Shown: positions 37,217 to 45,900, numbered from the stretch's first letter. The stretch is 64,000 nt of DNA from an uncultured Selenomonadales bacterium (GCA_900321035.1 ONUH01000006.1:62001-126000), one strand, 5' to 3'. The notes: a model not told the origin generated them from the sequence alone. Numbers and translations: made by a program.

Positions 37217-40200
37217 ATGAGCCGCTCGAAAAAATCACTGAAGCAAAAACTGGCGGTGGCGCTGTCCGTCGTCAACGCGCTGAACGTCTGCGCGCCCATC
37301 GCGCTGCCCTACGTCAACGTGGCGAGAGATATGTCCACTGGGGGGGGGCACGCCGAGCCGCTGTCCGATAGCCTTGCCCGTGCATTCTACGGCACGGCGC
37401 AGGCTGCAACGACGCAAACCATACCCGACGGAGATACGAAAAGCGCCGCCTGGTCCGGCGGAACGATGGGAGACAAGGCCGACAAGCAGATTATCAAAAG
37501 CGGCGGTACTGGCACGGTCGAGACCTTGAACGATGGCCAGCAGTGGATTTCCAGCGGCGGCATGGGCACGGTCGTGACCAATAATGGCGGCGAGCAGGCT
37601 GTCAACAACGGCGGCGAGGGGTATATCACGAACATGAAGAACTCCGGCACCCAGACCGTCTCGGGTGGCGGCACGGGCACGGTCACGACCATGTCCGGCG
37701 GCTACCAGTACCTCCGCGTCGGCGGCGGCGGCACGGTCGTGACCATGAACAACGGCGTGCAGTACGTCAACTACAAAAGCGGGAACGACCCCACGGGCAC
37801 GGGCACGGGCAGGGTCGAAACCATGAACGGCGGCAAGCAGCATGTCTGTGTTAGCGGCACGGGCACGGTTGAAATCATGAGCGGCGGCACGCAGCTTGTC
37901 TGGAAAGGCGGCACGGGCAAGGTCACGTCCATGTTCGACGGCGAGCAGATCGTCAACGACAGCAACGGCACGGGCACGGGCTCGGGCACGGTCTCGTCCA
38001 TGACCGGCGGCACGCAGGTCGTCAGAAGCGGCGGCTCGGGCACGGTCACGAACATGACCGGCGGCACGCAGATCGTCAGCAACGGCGGTGTGGGCACGGT
38101 CACGAACATGACCGGCGGCACGCTGGACGTCAGCGGCGGCGGCACGCAGGCCGTCAGCGGCACGCAGGTTGTCCTCAACGGCGGCGCGGGCACGGTCACG
38201 AACATGGTCGACGGCACGCAGATCGTCAGCAACGGCGGCGCGGGCACGGTCACGACCATGATGACCGGCGGCACGCAGACGATTGAAAACGGCGGCGTCG
38301 GCAGCGTCACAAGCCTTGGCGGCACGCAGACCGTCAAGAACGGCGGTACGTCAATAGTTACGACGGTCAAAAGCGGCGGCAAACAGATGGCCGAGGCGGG
38401 CGGCATCCTCGCGGGCACGCAGACCATCGAGGCGGGCGGCTCGGCAAGCGGCGGCACGCTGACGGGTACGCAGTCTGTCGCAGGCCGGGCAACAGGCATA
38501 ACCGTCGCCACCGGCGGCACGCAAATCGTCGAGAACGGCGGTACGGCCAGCGGAACCATGCTCGCCTCCGGCTACAAGTCCGGAAGTCCCGAGGTTTTAT
38601 ACAGCGGCGGCATACAGATCGTCAAGAGCGGCGGCGTGGCGGTAAGCACCACCATCAGCGGCACCTCGCAGGACGTCAGCGCCGGCATGGGCGGCACCCA
38701 GGTCGTTTCGGCGGGCGGCATCGTTAGAGCCTCCAAGGATGCCGGGGGCGTGCTGGAAATTCACAACGGCGCCATCTTCCAAAATACAGATGGTATGCCA
38801 ATCAGCTATGGGGACTACGCCCTCTCCGGCGGCACGCTGCGGGTGCAGGACGGCGCCTCGGTTGATTACAACATCTACGCCCTTTCCTCCGGCACCATCG
38901 AAGTGACCGCGGGCGGCTCGGCCTCCATCGACAGCGTAGGCCCGCAGGGCAAACAGGTTCTCTCCGGCGGCTCCGCCTCCGGCACCGTGGAGACCTTGGA
39001 CGGTTATCAAAAAATCTATTCCGGCGGCACAGGCTCGGCGACCGTCATGGGCGGCTATGCCGGCAACGCGCCCCATCAGGAAATTTACAACGGCGGCACC
39101 GGCACGATCGGGACCATGAACGCCGGCAAGCAGACCGTCAGCAGCGGCGGCGCGGGCATTGTCACGACCATGAGCGGCGGCATACAGAACATTCTAAGCA
39201 GCGGCACGGGCACGGTCACCGCCCTGATGAGCGGCGGCACGCAGATTGTCTATGGCGGCGGCACTTCTAAAGATACCTCCGTTCATGACGGCGGCGTAAT
39301 AGAAGAATCAGGCAGCGGCGGAACCGTCACCGGCGCCTCCTTCGCGTCGGGCGGAACCCACCGCATTGCGAACAGCGCAACGGTAACCGGCACAAACGTT
39401 TCCGGCCATATCCTTGAAGTCGTGAACGGCGGAACGGTCACAAGCGCCACTGTCCAAAGCGGCGGCACGGCGAATGTGGTGGGCGGCGGCATAGCATCGA
39501 ATACCACCGTCAGCAACGGCGGCACGCAGAATGTCAGCAACGGCGGCGATGCGCAATTCACCAGCATCTACAGCAGCGGCGTGCAGAATGTCAACAACGG
39601 CGGCTCGACGTACGCAACCTCCGTCAACGGCGGTGTGCAGAACGTCAACAGCGGCGGCTCGGCGACCATAACCGAAATCTACGAGGGCGGCGTGATGAAC
39701 GTCAACAGCGGCGGCTCGGCGAACACAGCCATCATCTACAACGGCGGCGTGGAGAACGTCAACGACGGCGGCACGCAGGAAGGAACCAGCATCGAAAGCG
39801 GCGGCGTGCAGAACGTGAACAGCGGCGGCGTGGCATTGGGCGGTTACATCTCCGGGGGCGGCGTGCGGAATGTCAAAAGCGGCGGTACGGCGAATGGCGC
39901 CCAAATCCTATCCGGCGGCAAACAGATGGCCGAGGCGGGCGGCATCTTAGCGGGCACGCATGGCATAGCCGGAGGCGGCGTGGCCTCGGGCGGCACGCTG
40001 ACAGGCGAGCAGTTTGTCCATAGCGGCGGCTCGGCGGCAGGCGTCACCGTCGCCTCCGGCGGCATACAGAAAGTCGAAAATGGCGGCGTTGCGTCGGGAG
40101 GGACCGTTAACAGCGGAGGCGTACAGACTATTTCGTCAGGCGGCATCGTGACGAACGCCATCTTGAACGGCGGCACGCAGACCGTTTCGGCGGGCGGCGT

Positions 40201-42040
40201 CGCCTCGGGCGGCACGCTGAATAGCGGCACGCAGACCGTCCAGAACGGCGGCAAAGCGGAAAACGTGACGGTCAACGGCGGCACGCAAAACATCGCTTCC
40301 GGCGGCACGGCGACGAGCGTGACGGTCAACGGCGGTGTGCAGACCGTCGCGCCGGGCGCTGTGGTCAGCGCTGCGACCATCAACGGCGGTACGCAGATTC
40401 TTTCGTCGGGCGCGTCCATCGACGGCGACCAGACGGTGGCGGCCGGCGGCGTGGCTTCCGGCGGCACGATTACCAGTACGCATACCCAGCACGTTTACGG
40501 CAAGGCCGCGGGCGCGACCATAAACAGCAGCGGCGTGCAGCACGTTTACGGCGGCGGCTATGCCACCGCGACGAAGATCGCAAACGGCGGCACGCTGATC
40601 GTGGAGGACAAGGGAACCGCGCAGGTTGCGCAGATAGACTCAACCAACGCCTGTGTGGAGCTTCGCGACCTCGGCGACGCGACGGTCATTTTCGGCGGCT
40701 CGGCGAACGAGACCTTTACCGTCCCGAATCTCTCGGCGACGGGGGACAACGTCCGGCTCCGGGCGGAGGGCGATTTCACGGTGCCTGTTGCCGCAGCGGA
40801 CGGGCACAAGGAGCTCACCGTCACGAAAATGTCAGGCCATGCGGATTTCTATGTCAATACCGACGTGGCGAACAACGCCGCCGATATTGTTCACATTACG
40901 AGTGTGACAGGCGCATCGTCGGCGAACAAGATCCGCATCAATTACGACCCGACGCTGGCGGCGGGCAACGCCGTGGCGTCCACGCATACGATGGTCGCCG
41001 AAAGCGTGGACGGCAAGGCGACGTTCGAGGGGGCGAAGAGCACCGTCGGCGGCCTTTCCTATCTGCCTACGGTGACGGCGAAGGGCAATAACTGGTATAT
41101 CACGAAGGTGGACAGCCTCGGCGCCAGCGAAGCCAGCCACCATACGCTGATGGCCATGACGGCGGCCACGGCTGCTCTTGCCGCGGGCACCGCTTTCATC
41201 GACGACGCGGCGCGGGGACTTTCCCTTGCCTCGAACGTCGGCGCGGACGGCGTGTCGTCCTTCGCGAAGATGGGCGGCGGCAGCGTCCGGCAGGAAACGG
41301 GCAGCCATGTGGACGTCCACACCTGGAACGCGATCCTCGCCCTCGGACACGCGAACAAAAAAGAACGCGGCACGTTCGAGTACGGCGCGTTCTTCGAGTA
41401 CGGCAGCGGGAACTATACGACCGAGTGCGAAGACACCCGGCGCGGCGACGGCAGCCTGCACTACACCGGCGGCGGCGTTCTCGCGAAATGGACGGACGCC
41501 CACGGGCTGTATGTGGAAGGGAGCTTCCGGGCGGGCACGGTGCACGACGACGCGCGGGACGTGCTGCACGACGACATGAACACCTACAGTTATGAGACCG
41601 ACGCGGGCTATCTCGGCGCGCATTTAGGCGTGGGCAGGGAAATCGCGCTGGCGGACGGGAACAGCGTGGACGTTTACGGCAAGTATTTCATGAGCCGCAG
41701 GAACGGCGTCTCCTTCCGCACGGGCGGCAACGCCTACGACCTCGACGCGGTGACGAGCCAGGTGCTGCGCGTCGGCGCGAGGTACATGATGAAGCGGGAG
41801 AAGTGGAATTTCTACGGCGGCGTAGCCTATGAGCACGAGTTCGACGGGAAGGCAAACGGTACGGTGGACGGCCACGCGATTCGGGGCGCGGACATCGGCG
41901 GCGGCAGCTTCCGGGCGGAGCTCGGCGCGACGATGACGCCGGGAGAGAATTCCCCGTGGAAGCTGGATTTGAATTTGGCAGGGTTTGCAGGGAAGAAACA
42001 AGGCGTCACCGGCGGGATATCCGTGGCGTGGATGTTCTGA
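37217..42040 (+). CDS. AIDA-type autotransporter adhesin with strand-loop-strand passenger
   Basis: 1607 residues. An unusually long leader (about 70 residues, basic start MSRSKKSLKQKLAVALS, end near YGTAQAATTQ) leads to a passenger of roughly residues 75-1150 built from about 19-residue repeats (GGTQ.V..GG., GSGTVTxM), each a strand-loop-strand turn of a β-helix. The short Ser/Thr/Asn-rich loops are the sites glycosylated in AIDA-I and TibA. A linker follows, then the C-terminal autotransporter β-barrel of about 270 residues (from near 41230) ending in VAWMF, the usual terminal Phe of the BAM signal. It is exported by Sec, inserted in the outer membrane, and displays the passenger outside. 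A run of nine G at 37340-37348 is in frame as three Gly codons. AAAGGA precedes ATG 37217. Confidence 0.93.
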   Translation: MSRSKKSLKQKLAVALSVVNALNVCAPIALPYVNVARDMSTGGGHAEPLSDSLARAFYGTAQAATTQTIPDGDTKSAAWSGGTMGDKADKQIIKSGGTGTVETLNDGQQWISSGGMGTVVTNNGGEQAVNNGGEGYITNMKNSGTQTVSGGGTGTVTTMSGGYQYLRVGGGGTVVTMNNGVQYVNYKSGNDPTGTGTGRVETMNGGKQHVCVSGTGTVEIMSGGTQLVWKGGTGKVTSMFDGEQIVNDSNGTGTGSGTVSSMTGGTQVVRSGGSGTVTNMTGGTQIVSNGGVGTVTNMTGGTLDVSGGGTQAVSGTQVVLNGGAGTVTNMVDGTQIVSNGGAGTVTTMMTGGTQTIENGGVGSVTSLGGTQTVKNGGTSIVTTVKSGGKQMAEAGGILAGTQTIEAGGSASGGTLTGTQSVAGRATGITVATGGTQIVENGGTASGTMLASGYKSGSPEVLYSGGIQIVKSGGVAVSTTISGTSQDVSAGMGGTQVVSAGGIVRASKDAGGVLEIHNGAIFQNTDGMPISYGDYALSGGTLRVQDGASVDYNIYALSSGTIEVTAGGSASIDSVGPQGKQVLSGGSASGTVETLDGYQKIYSGGTGSATVMGGYAGNAPHQEIYNGGTGTIGTMNAGKQTVSSGGAGIVTTMSGGIQNILSSGTGTVTALMSGGTQIVYGGGTSKDTSVHDGGVIEESGSGGTVTGASFASGGTHRIANSATVTGTNVSGHILEVVNGGTVTSATVQSGGTANVVGGGIASNTTVSNGGTQNVSNGGDAQFTSIYSSGVQNVNNGGSTYATSVNGGVQNVNSGGSATITEIYEGGVMNVNSGGSANTAIIYNGGVENVNDGGTQEGTSIESGGVQNVNSGGVALGGYISGGGVRNVKSGGTANGAQILSGGKQMAEAGGILAGTHGIAGGGVASGGTLTGEQFVHSGGSAAGVTVASGGIQKVENGGVASGGTVNSGGVQTISSGGIVTNAILNGGTQTVSAGGVASGGTLNSGTQTVQNGGKAENVTVNGGTQNIASGGTATSVTVNGGVQTVAPGAVVSAATINGGTQILSSGASIDGDQTVAAGGVASGGTITSTHTQHVYGKAAGATINSSGVQHVYGGGYATATKIANGGTLIVEDKGTAQVAQIDSTNACVELRDLGDATVIFGGSANETFTVPNLSATGDNVRLRAEGDFTVPVAAADGHKELTVTKMSGHADFYVNTDVANNAADIVHITSVTGASSANKIRINYDPTLAAGNAVASTHTMVAESVDGKATFEGAKSTVGGLSYLPTVTAKGNNWYITKVDSLGASEASHHTLMAMTAATAALAAGTAFIDDAARGLSLASNVGADGVSSFAKMGGGSVRQETGSHVDVHTWNAILALGHANKKERGTFEYGAFFEYGSGNYTTECEDTRRGDGSLHYTGGGVLAKWTDAHGLYVEGSFRAGTVHDDARDVLHDDMNTYSYETDAGYLGAHLGVGREIALADGNSVDVYGKYFMSRRNGVSFRTGGNAYDLDAVTSQVLRVGARYMMKREKWNFYGGVAYEHEFDGKANGTVDGHAIRGADIGGGSFRAELGATMTPGENSPWKLDLNLAGFAGKKQGVTGGISVAWMF
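37340..37348 (+). repeat. G9 homopolymer within the autotransporter coding start
   Basis: Nine consecutive G, codons 42-44, in the leader region. The gene otherwise prefers GGC for Gly, so three GGG in a row are atypical. Confidence 0.95.
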
Positions 42041-42054
42041 GAACGACGCTGAAA

Positions 42055-42175
42055 CACCTCATCCGTCAGCCCTGCGGGCTGCCACCTTCCCCTCAAGGGG
42101 AAGGCAAAGAACGGGCGAACCCAAAAGCCCTCCCCTTGAGGGGAGGGGGGACCGGCGAAGCCGGTGGGTGAGGTG
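42055..42175. repeat. Palindromic repeat copies N and O, tail to tail
   Basis: N (42055-42107) follows the autotransporter stop by 14 bp. O (42128-42175) is inverted; its end GAGGTGTTATATC repeats the sequence that precedes the DUF559 ATG at copy G, a possible trace of a lost nuclease gene. Confidence 0.85.
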
Positions 42176-42189
42176 TTATATCACATCGC

Positions 42190-42254
42190 AAAACACTCCA
42201 AAAAAGTTATGATCAGAAAATCAGATTTTCCGAAATTCTGATTTTCTGATTTTC
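42190..42254 (+). repeat. Direct repeat R2 upstream of the DUF4337 gene
   Basis: Partner of 33555-33627. The two copies bracket the heptosyltransferase-autotransporter cassette. Confidence 0.8.
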
Positions 42255-42324
42255 CTACTTTCTTACCTCAACAATTTTACCCATCACAAAATCAACCGAA
42301 GCAAATGAAGGAGGAACTATCAGA

Positions 42325-42885
42325 ATGGCGGAAGAAATCGAGAAAGAGGAATCCACGGAGCCCGAGGCTCCGAAGGAGAAGGAATTTTCCAAGCGGGTGA
42401 CGCAGCTCATCGCCCTTTCGGCGCTGGTGCTCGCCATCTGCGCGACCTTCTCCTCCCTGAAAGCGGGCGCGTTCAGCAGCAAGGCCATCCTCGCACAGAA
42501 CGCCGCTTCCAACGGCTGGGCCTACTACCAGTCGAAGAGCCTGAAGGAAAACACCTACAAGGTGCAGCTCGACCAGATGAGAATGAACGGCGCCCTCGAC
42601 CCCGCGGAGAAGGAAAAGGTCATGAAGAAGTATCAGGAGACCGTGGACCGCTACAAGGCCGAGGAAAAGGAAATCATGGCGGACGCACGGGCCGCCGAGG
42701 CGACGCGGGACAAGTCGCTGGAGCTGAACAAGGGCTTCGCCGGCGCGCTGACCTTCCTGCAGATCGCGATCCTGATGGTCTCCCTGGCCGGCCTCGTCAA
42801 GCAGATCTGGTTTTGGTACGCGGGCCTCGCCGTGGGCGCGGTGGGTATCTTCCAGTTCGCCACGATGATGATGCAGACGTTATAA
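42325..42885 (+). CDS. DUF4337 membrane protein
   Basis: 186 residues. An acidic N-terminus is followed by a first membrane helix (VTQLIALSALVLAICATFSS, ~25-45), the family stretch NAASNGWAYYQSKSLKENTY, a charged helical domain (~85-140) and two C-terminal hydrophobic helices (FAGALTFLQIAILMVSLAGL and the last 25 residues). This fits DUF4337, an inner-membrane family without a known role. AAGGAGG precedes the ATG. It follows the autotransporter and shares an upstream direct repeat with the first heptosyltransferase. Confidence 0.85.
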   Translation: MAEEIEKEESTEPEAPKEKEFSKRVTQLIALSALVLAICATFSSLKAGAFSSKAILAQNAASNGWAYYQSKSLKENTYKVQLDQMRMNGALDPAEKEKVMKKYQETVDRYKAEEKEIMADARAAEATRDKSLELNKGFAGALTFLQIAILMVSLAGLVKQIWFWYAGLAVGAVGIFQFATMMMQTL

Positions 42886-42886
42886 T

Positions 42887-42919
42887 AAAAAAAGGGCAGA
42901 CGCAATGTCCGCCCTTTTG
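42887..42919. terminator. Bidirectional terminator
   Basis: AAAAGGGCAGAC and GTCCGCCCTTTT arms between the convergent DUF4337 and histidine kinase genes. Confidence 0.8.
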
Positions 42920-42934
42920 CCATATTTGTTAATC

Positions 42935-44272
42935 TTACGTTTTCTCTATACCGCTCCAGTACATCAGCAGGCGCACCCAGCTGTCCCTCTGCTCGAAAAT
43001 CACTTCCGCGCCGTATTTCTGGCTGAAGTTCCGCAGGGAGACCATGCCGGTGCCGTGGCCGCGTTCCGCCGTTGTCGGCAGGCCGTCGTCGCCAAAGGCG
43101 ACGGGCGCGTCGCAGCGGTTTTCCACGACCAGCGCGTATTCCCGCTCGGTGCGGGCCAGCGAGACGCGGATTTCCCTCTCCCCCACCGGCTGCTTGCGGC
43201 TGGCGATGACAGCGTTCTCTATGACGTTGGACAGGAGGATCGCCAGGTCGTTGTCCCCGCTTCGGGAAGCGCCCGTCTCTATGTCCACTTCACAGGAGGT
43301 CCGGATTCCTTCTTTTTTCGCGAGCTGCATATAGACGGTCAGCGCCGCGTTCAGGATCGGGCTCTCGCAATACGCGGCGATGGGCTGCGCCAAAAGTTCC
43401 CTGTCCTGGGCCTCGATCAGCGCCCGCGCTTTTTCAACCTCGCCCGCGTCGAGCAGGGACGCCAGGAGGCGATTGTAATGGCGCAGGTCGTGCCGGGCGC
43501 GCTGGACGTCTTCCGCCCGCGACTGGAGCATCGTGGCGTGGGATTCCAGCGCCTGCAGCTGCTGCGACAGGAGCTCGTTCGTGTGCCGCCCGCTTTGGAT
43601 CTGCGCCGCGCGCTCCCCGGCGTACAGCGTGTATTTGTAGAGGATCAATCCCCATAGGAAGCGGATGAAGTGCAGCATCATGTCCGTCGTCGTATTCATC
43701 ATCGGCCTGTCGAGCAGCAGGACAAAGGGCGTGACGCAAATCCCTATGGGCAGGATCGCGAAGCACCATGCCGCCAACCGGCTGCCGGTGAAAAGATAGG
43801 GCGGCAGCAGGTTTCGGAAAAATCTCTGCTCCAACGGCAGCAGCAGGAGGAAGCAGCAGATATACACGATCGGCTGCGACAGAATCCGGTTGTCGCCTGC
43901 GCCCAGCGTCGGCGGGAGCAGCACCAGGATCAGCACGCTGCTGATCGTATGCAGCATGAATAACCAGAGCGTCTGCATCCCCAGCACGAAGACGTGGCGC
44001 ATGGCCCCGTGCCGGATGACGACGAGGGAGAACACGAAGAACGGAATCCAGCCGACGTACTGGACGCGCTTGAAGGTAATGACGTCGCACCCCGCATGGT
44101 AAAAATATGCGGCGTAAATCGTGAAGGCGACCGGCGCCCAAGACAGGATGTATCTCCAAAGACGACCGCGTTCCTCCGGCAGGAGCCTCGCCTCAAAAGG
44201 CAGATAACGAAGATACGCGCCGATGAGCTGGATCAGCGTGATGCTCGCCGCCGTACCTACAGTGAGAATCAT
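42935..44272 (-). CDS. AgrC-like membrane sensor histidine kinase (GHKL)
   Basis: 445 residues. Six or seven membrane helices fill the first ~215 residues (for example VFVLGMQTLWLFMLHTISSV). A dimerisation helix has the phosphoacceptor His in RARHDLRHYNRLL, and the GHKL ATPase domain has NVIENAVIAS and GHGTGMVSLRNF. This is the AgrC/ComD type that pairs with LytTR regulators, here encoded divergently at 44412. No AgrB/AgrD-like peptide gene is nearby, so the ligand is unknown. ATG 44272 has AAGGGA six bases upstream; the frame is open 19 codons further. Confidence 0.85.
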   Translation of the reverse strand: MILTVGTAASITLIQLIGAYLRYLPFEARLLPEERGRLWRYILSWAPVAFTIYAAYFYHAGCDVITFKRVQYVGWIPFFVFSLVVIRHGAMRHVFVLGMQTLWLFMLHTISSVLILVLLPPTLGAGDNRILSQPIVYICCFLLLLPLEQRFFRNLLPPYLFTGSRLAAWCFAILPIGICVTPFVLLLDRPMMNTTTDMMLHFIRFLWGLILYKYTLYAGERAAQIQSGRHTNELLSQQLQALESHATMLQSRAEDVQRARHDLRHYNRLLASLLDAGEVEKARALIEAQDRELLAQPIAAYCESPILNAALTVYMQLAKKEGIRTSCEVDIETGASRSGDNDLAILLSNVIENAVIASRKQPVGEREIRVSLARTEREYALVVENRCDAPVAFGDDGLPTTAERGHGTGMVSLRNFSQKYGAEVIFEQRDSWVRLLMYWSGIEKT

Positions 44273-44411
44273 AGAGAATCCCTTCATTTCTTTACTCGAA
44301 TGTGTGCGCTTCGAAATCCTTTCACGCAAAAACCATCAATCCACGGGCAGGCTCCGGATGTTTTTCTTCGAGCCGCCTTATGATACAATTATACTATAAA
44401 ATGGGAAGAAG

Positions 44412-45161
44412 ATGAATACCATGCGAATCGCCATCGTGGAGGACGAAAAAAAGGATATGCTCCAGCTCACAGGCGTCCTCACCGCGTATGCCGAAAAACA
44501 CGGGCTGACCATCGCCATCGACACGTTTTCCTCCGGCGAAAGTTTCCTGCGCGCCTTCGAGCCGGAAAAATACAAGCTGGTCTTTTTCGACAATTATATC
44601 GGGAACGGGTTGGGCATCGACCTGGCGCGCAAGGCGCGGGCGCTGGACGAGGCGGTGGAGTTCGTCTTCGTCAGCATGAGCATGGAGTTCGCGCTTTCGG
44701 GGTACGAGGTGCGCGCGCTGCATTATCTGATCAAGCCCGCCACGCCGGACGAGATCGAGAAGGTGTTCGAGCGCCTGCTGAAGCAAATGCCGAACCCCCA
44801 GGAGGCTACGGTCGAGGTGATTTGCGATTATCATCCGGTCCTGATTCCCATCCAGTCCATCCGCTATATCGAGGCCGTCAACAAGGCGTGCGTCATCTAC
44901 GGCGAGGAAGAGTTCAAGACTTATATGCGGCTCGTGAACCTGATGGAGCTTTTGCCGCCGGAGGAATTCATCCGCACGCACCGAAGCTACGTCGTGCATC
45001 TTCCCTCCATCCAGTCGATGAACAAGGATGATTTTACCCTGAAGGACGGCAGGACCGTCCCCATCAGCCAGTCGTATCACAACGACTGTGCGCGCGCCTA
45101 TATCGAGTACCGCGCGCACGGCAAAAACCGCCGCAGCCCCGCCGCAAAACCGAAATCATGA
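44412..45161 (+). CDS. LytTR-family response regulator
   Basis: 249 residues. The receiver has the acidic start (IAIVEDEKKD), phosphoacceptor Asp in LVFFDNYIGNGLG, and the Lys in LHYLIKPATP. The LytTR DNA-binding domain covers about 140-240 (IRYIEAVNKACVIY, FIRTHRSYVVHLPSIQSM, VPISQSYHND). It should bind direct repeats upstream of target genes when phosphorylated by the divergent GHKL kinase. Location in the island suggests it controls island genes; I did not find convincing paired LytTR sites. ATG 44421 is an alternative start. Confidence 0.9.
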   Translation: MNTMRIAIVEDEKKDMLQLTGVLTAYAEKHGLTIAIDTFSSGESFLRAFEPEKYKLVFFDNYIGNGLGIDLARKARALDEAVEFVFVSMSMEFALSGYEVRALHYLIKPATPDEIEKVFERLLKQMPNPQEATVEVICDYHPVLIPIQSIRYIEAVNKACVIYGEEEFKTYMRLVNLMELLPPEEFIRTHRSYVVHLPSIQSMNKDDFTLKDGRTVPISQSYHNDCARAYIEYRAHGKNRRSPAAKPKS

Positions 45162-45168
45162 TACCATC

Positions 45169-45218
45169 TATAATGTGAAAGGGAAAACAGCAGATGCTGT
45201 TTTCCCTTTCACATTATA
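45169..45218. repeat. Perfect 24-bp-arm palindrome after the LytTR gene
   Basis: Arms 45169-45192 and 45195-45218 are exact reverse complements (TATAATGTGAAAGGG...). It lies eight bases after the stop and lacks a proper T run, so it may be a transcript-end stabiliser or a repeat element as well as a weak terminator. Confidence 0.85.
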
Positions 45219-45342
45219 CGCCGCATATTTTCTCAATACTCCGCAACGGCAAATGAAACTTCAATTAACAACACATTAAAGCTCTCTTAAAAATGGGCTC
45301 TTTTCTTACTCTCGCAAAGACTTCATCAATTTTTCACTTCGC

Positions 45343-45369
45343 TTGACATGTGCATGGGGGGGGTAAAAT
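45343..45369 (+). promoter_or_regulatory. Probable phase-variable promoter with G8 spacer
   Basis: TTGACA (45343-45348) and TAAAAT (45364-45369) are 15 bp apart; eight of the spacer bases are a G run (45356-45363) abutting the -10 box. Two more G would give the ideal 17-bp spacing. Confidence 0.75.
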
Positions 45370-45452
45370 GTACATACAAAGCGGACAATCCTAAGCGAAA
45401 AAGGAGGCGCAAGAAAAAGTCGTCCGAGAAAAAGGAAACGGGGGAATGTAAA

Positions 45453-45890
45453 ATGCAGAAAATGAAAAGCGGTTTGATGATGTTTTGCCTAACGGTGTTG
45501 CTGTCCTGTGCCGCACTGATGATGAACACAGGCACGGCCAGTGCGATGACACTGCAAGATTTGTGTGGAGATTATCGAATTGTTGGAGAAACAAGAGCGC
45601 TAAAAGCTTATTATTGCAGCCAAATAGGCTGTATCGTTTCATTCAATATGGAAGATGGCACATTTATAGGGAAGCAGAAAGATGCCTCAGGAAAATTAAC
45701 AGGGCATGACTACATAACGAACGTTTACGTTCACAATGGAACTATTCATTGCTGGGCAAACATTCAGGGGCTGAAGAGCCGGAATGATTGCTGGATCAGA
45801 ATATATAACAACGGAGCAACTTTGGAAATCGTCGATAATGACCCTATTCATGGTGATGAACCAGTTTTCCTGAAATTGAGCCGTATGTAA
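45453..45890 (+). CDS. Small secreted Cys-containing protein, function unknown
   Basis: 145 residues. The signal peptide spans 1-31 (KSGLMMFCLTVLLSCAALMM, cleavage after GTASA). The mature 114 residues are predicted strand-rich with five Cys (one in DLCGDYRIVG, two in YYCSQIGCIVSFN, one in GTIHCWANI, one in RNDCWIRIY), so disulfides are plausible. No known family is apparent. It is clearly AT-richer than flanking genes, a sign of transfer. The ATG at 45453 has GGGGGAA eight bases upstream; the longer open frame starts inside the promoter and is not credible. Expression likely depends on the G-run promoter. Confidence 0.8.
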   Translation: MQKMKSGLMMFCLTVLLSCAALMMNTGTASAMTLQDLCGDYRIVGETRALKAYYCSQIGCIVSFNMEDGTFIGKQKDASGKLTGHDYITNVYVHNGTIHCWANIQGLKSRNDCWIRIYNNGATLEIVDNDPIHGDEPVFLKLSRM

Positions 45891-45900
45891 TATAACGATA

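Noticed and set aside
37500-40600. CRISPR-like or tandem DNA repeat
   Set aside because: The periodicity is coding: about 19-residue strand-loop-strand repeats in one open frame, with unequal units and no spacers.
45348-45452. N-terminal extension of the secreted protein starting at 45348
   Set aside because: It begins inside the promoter and puts a Lys/Arg-rich stretch before a good signal peptide. The ATG at 45453 has its own ribosome site.
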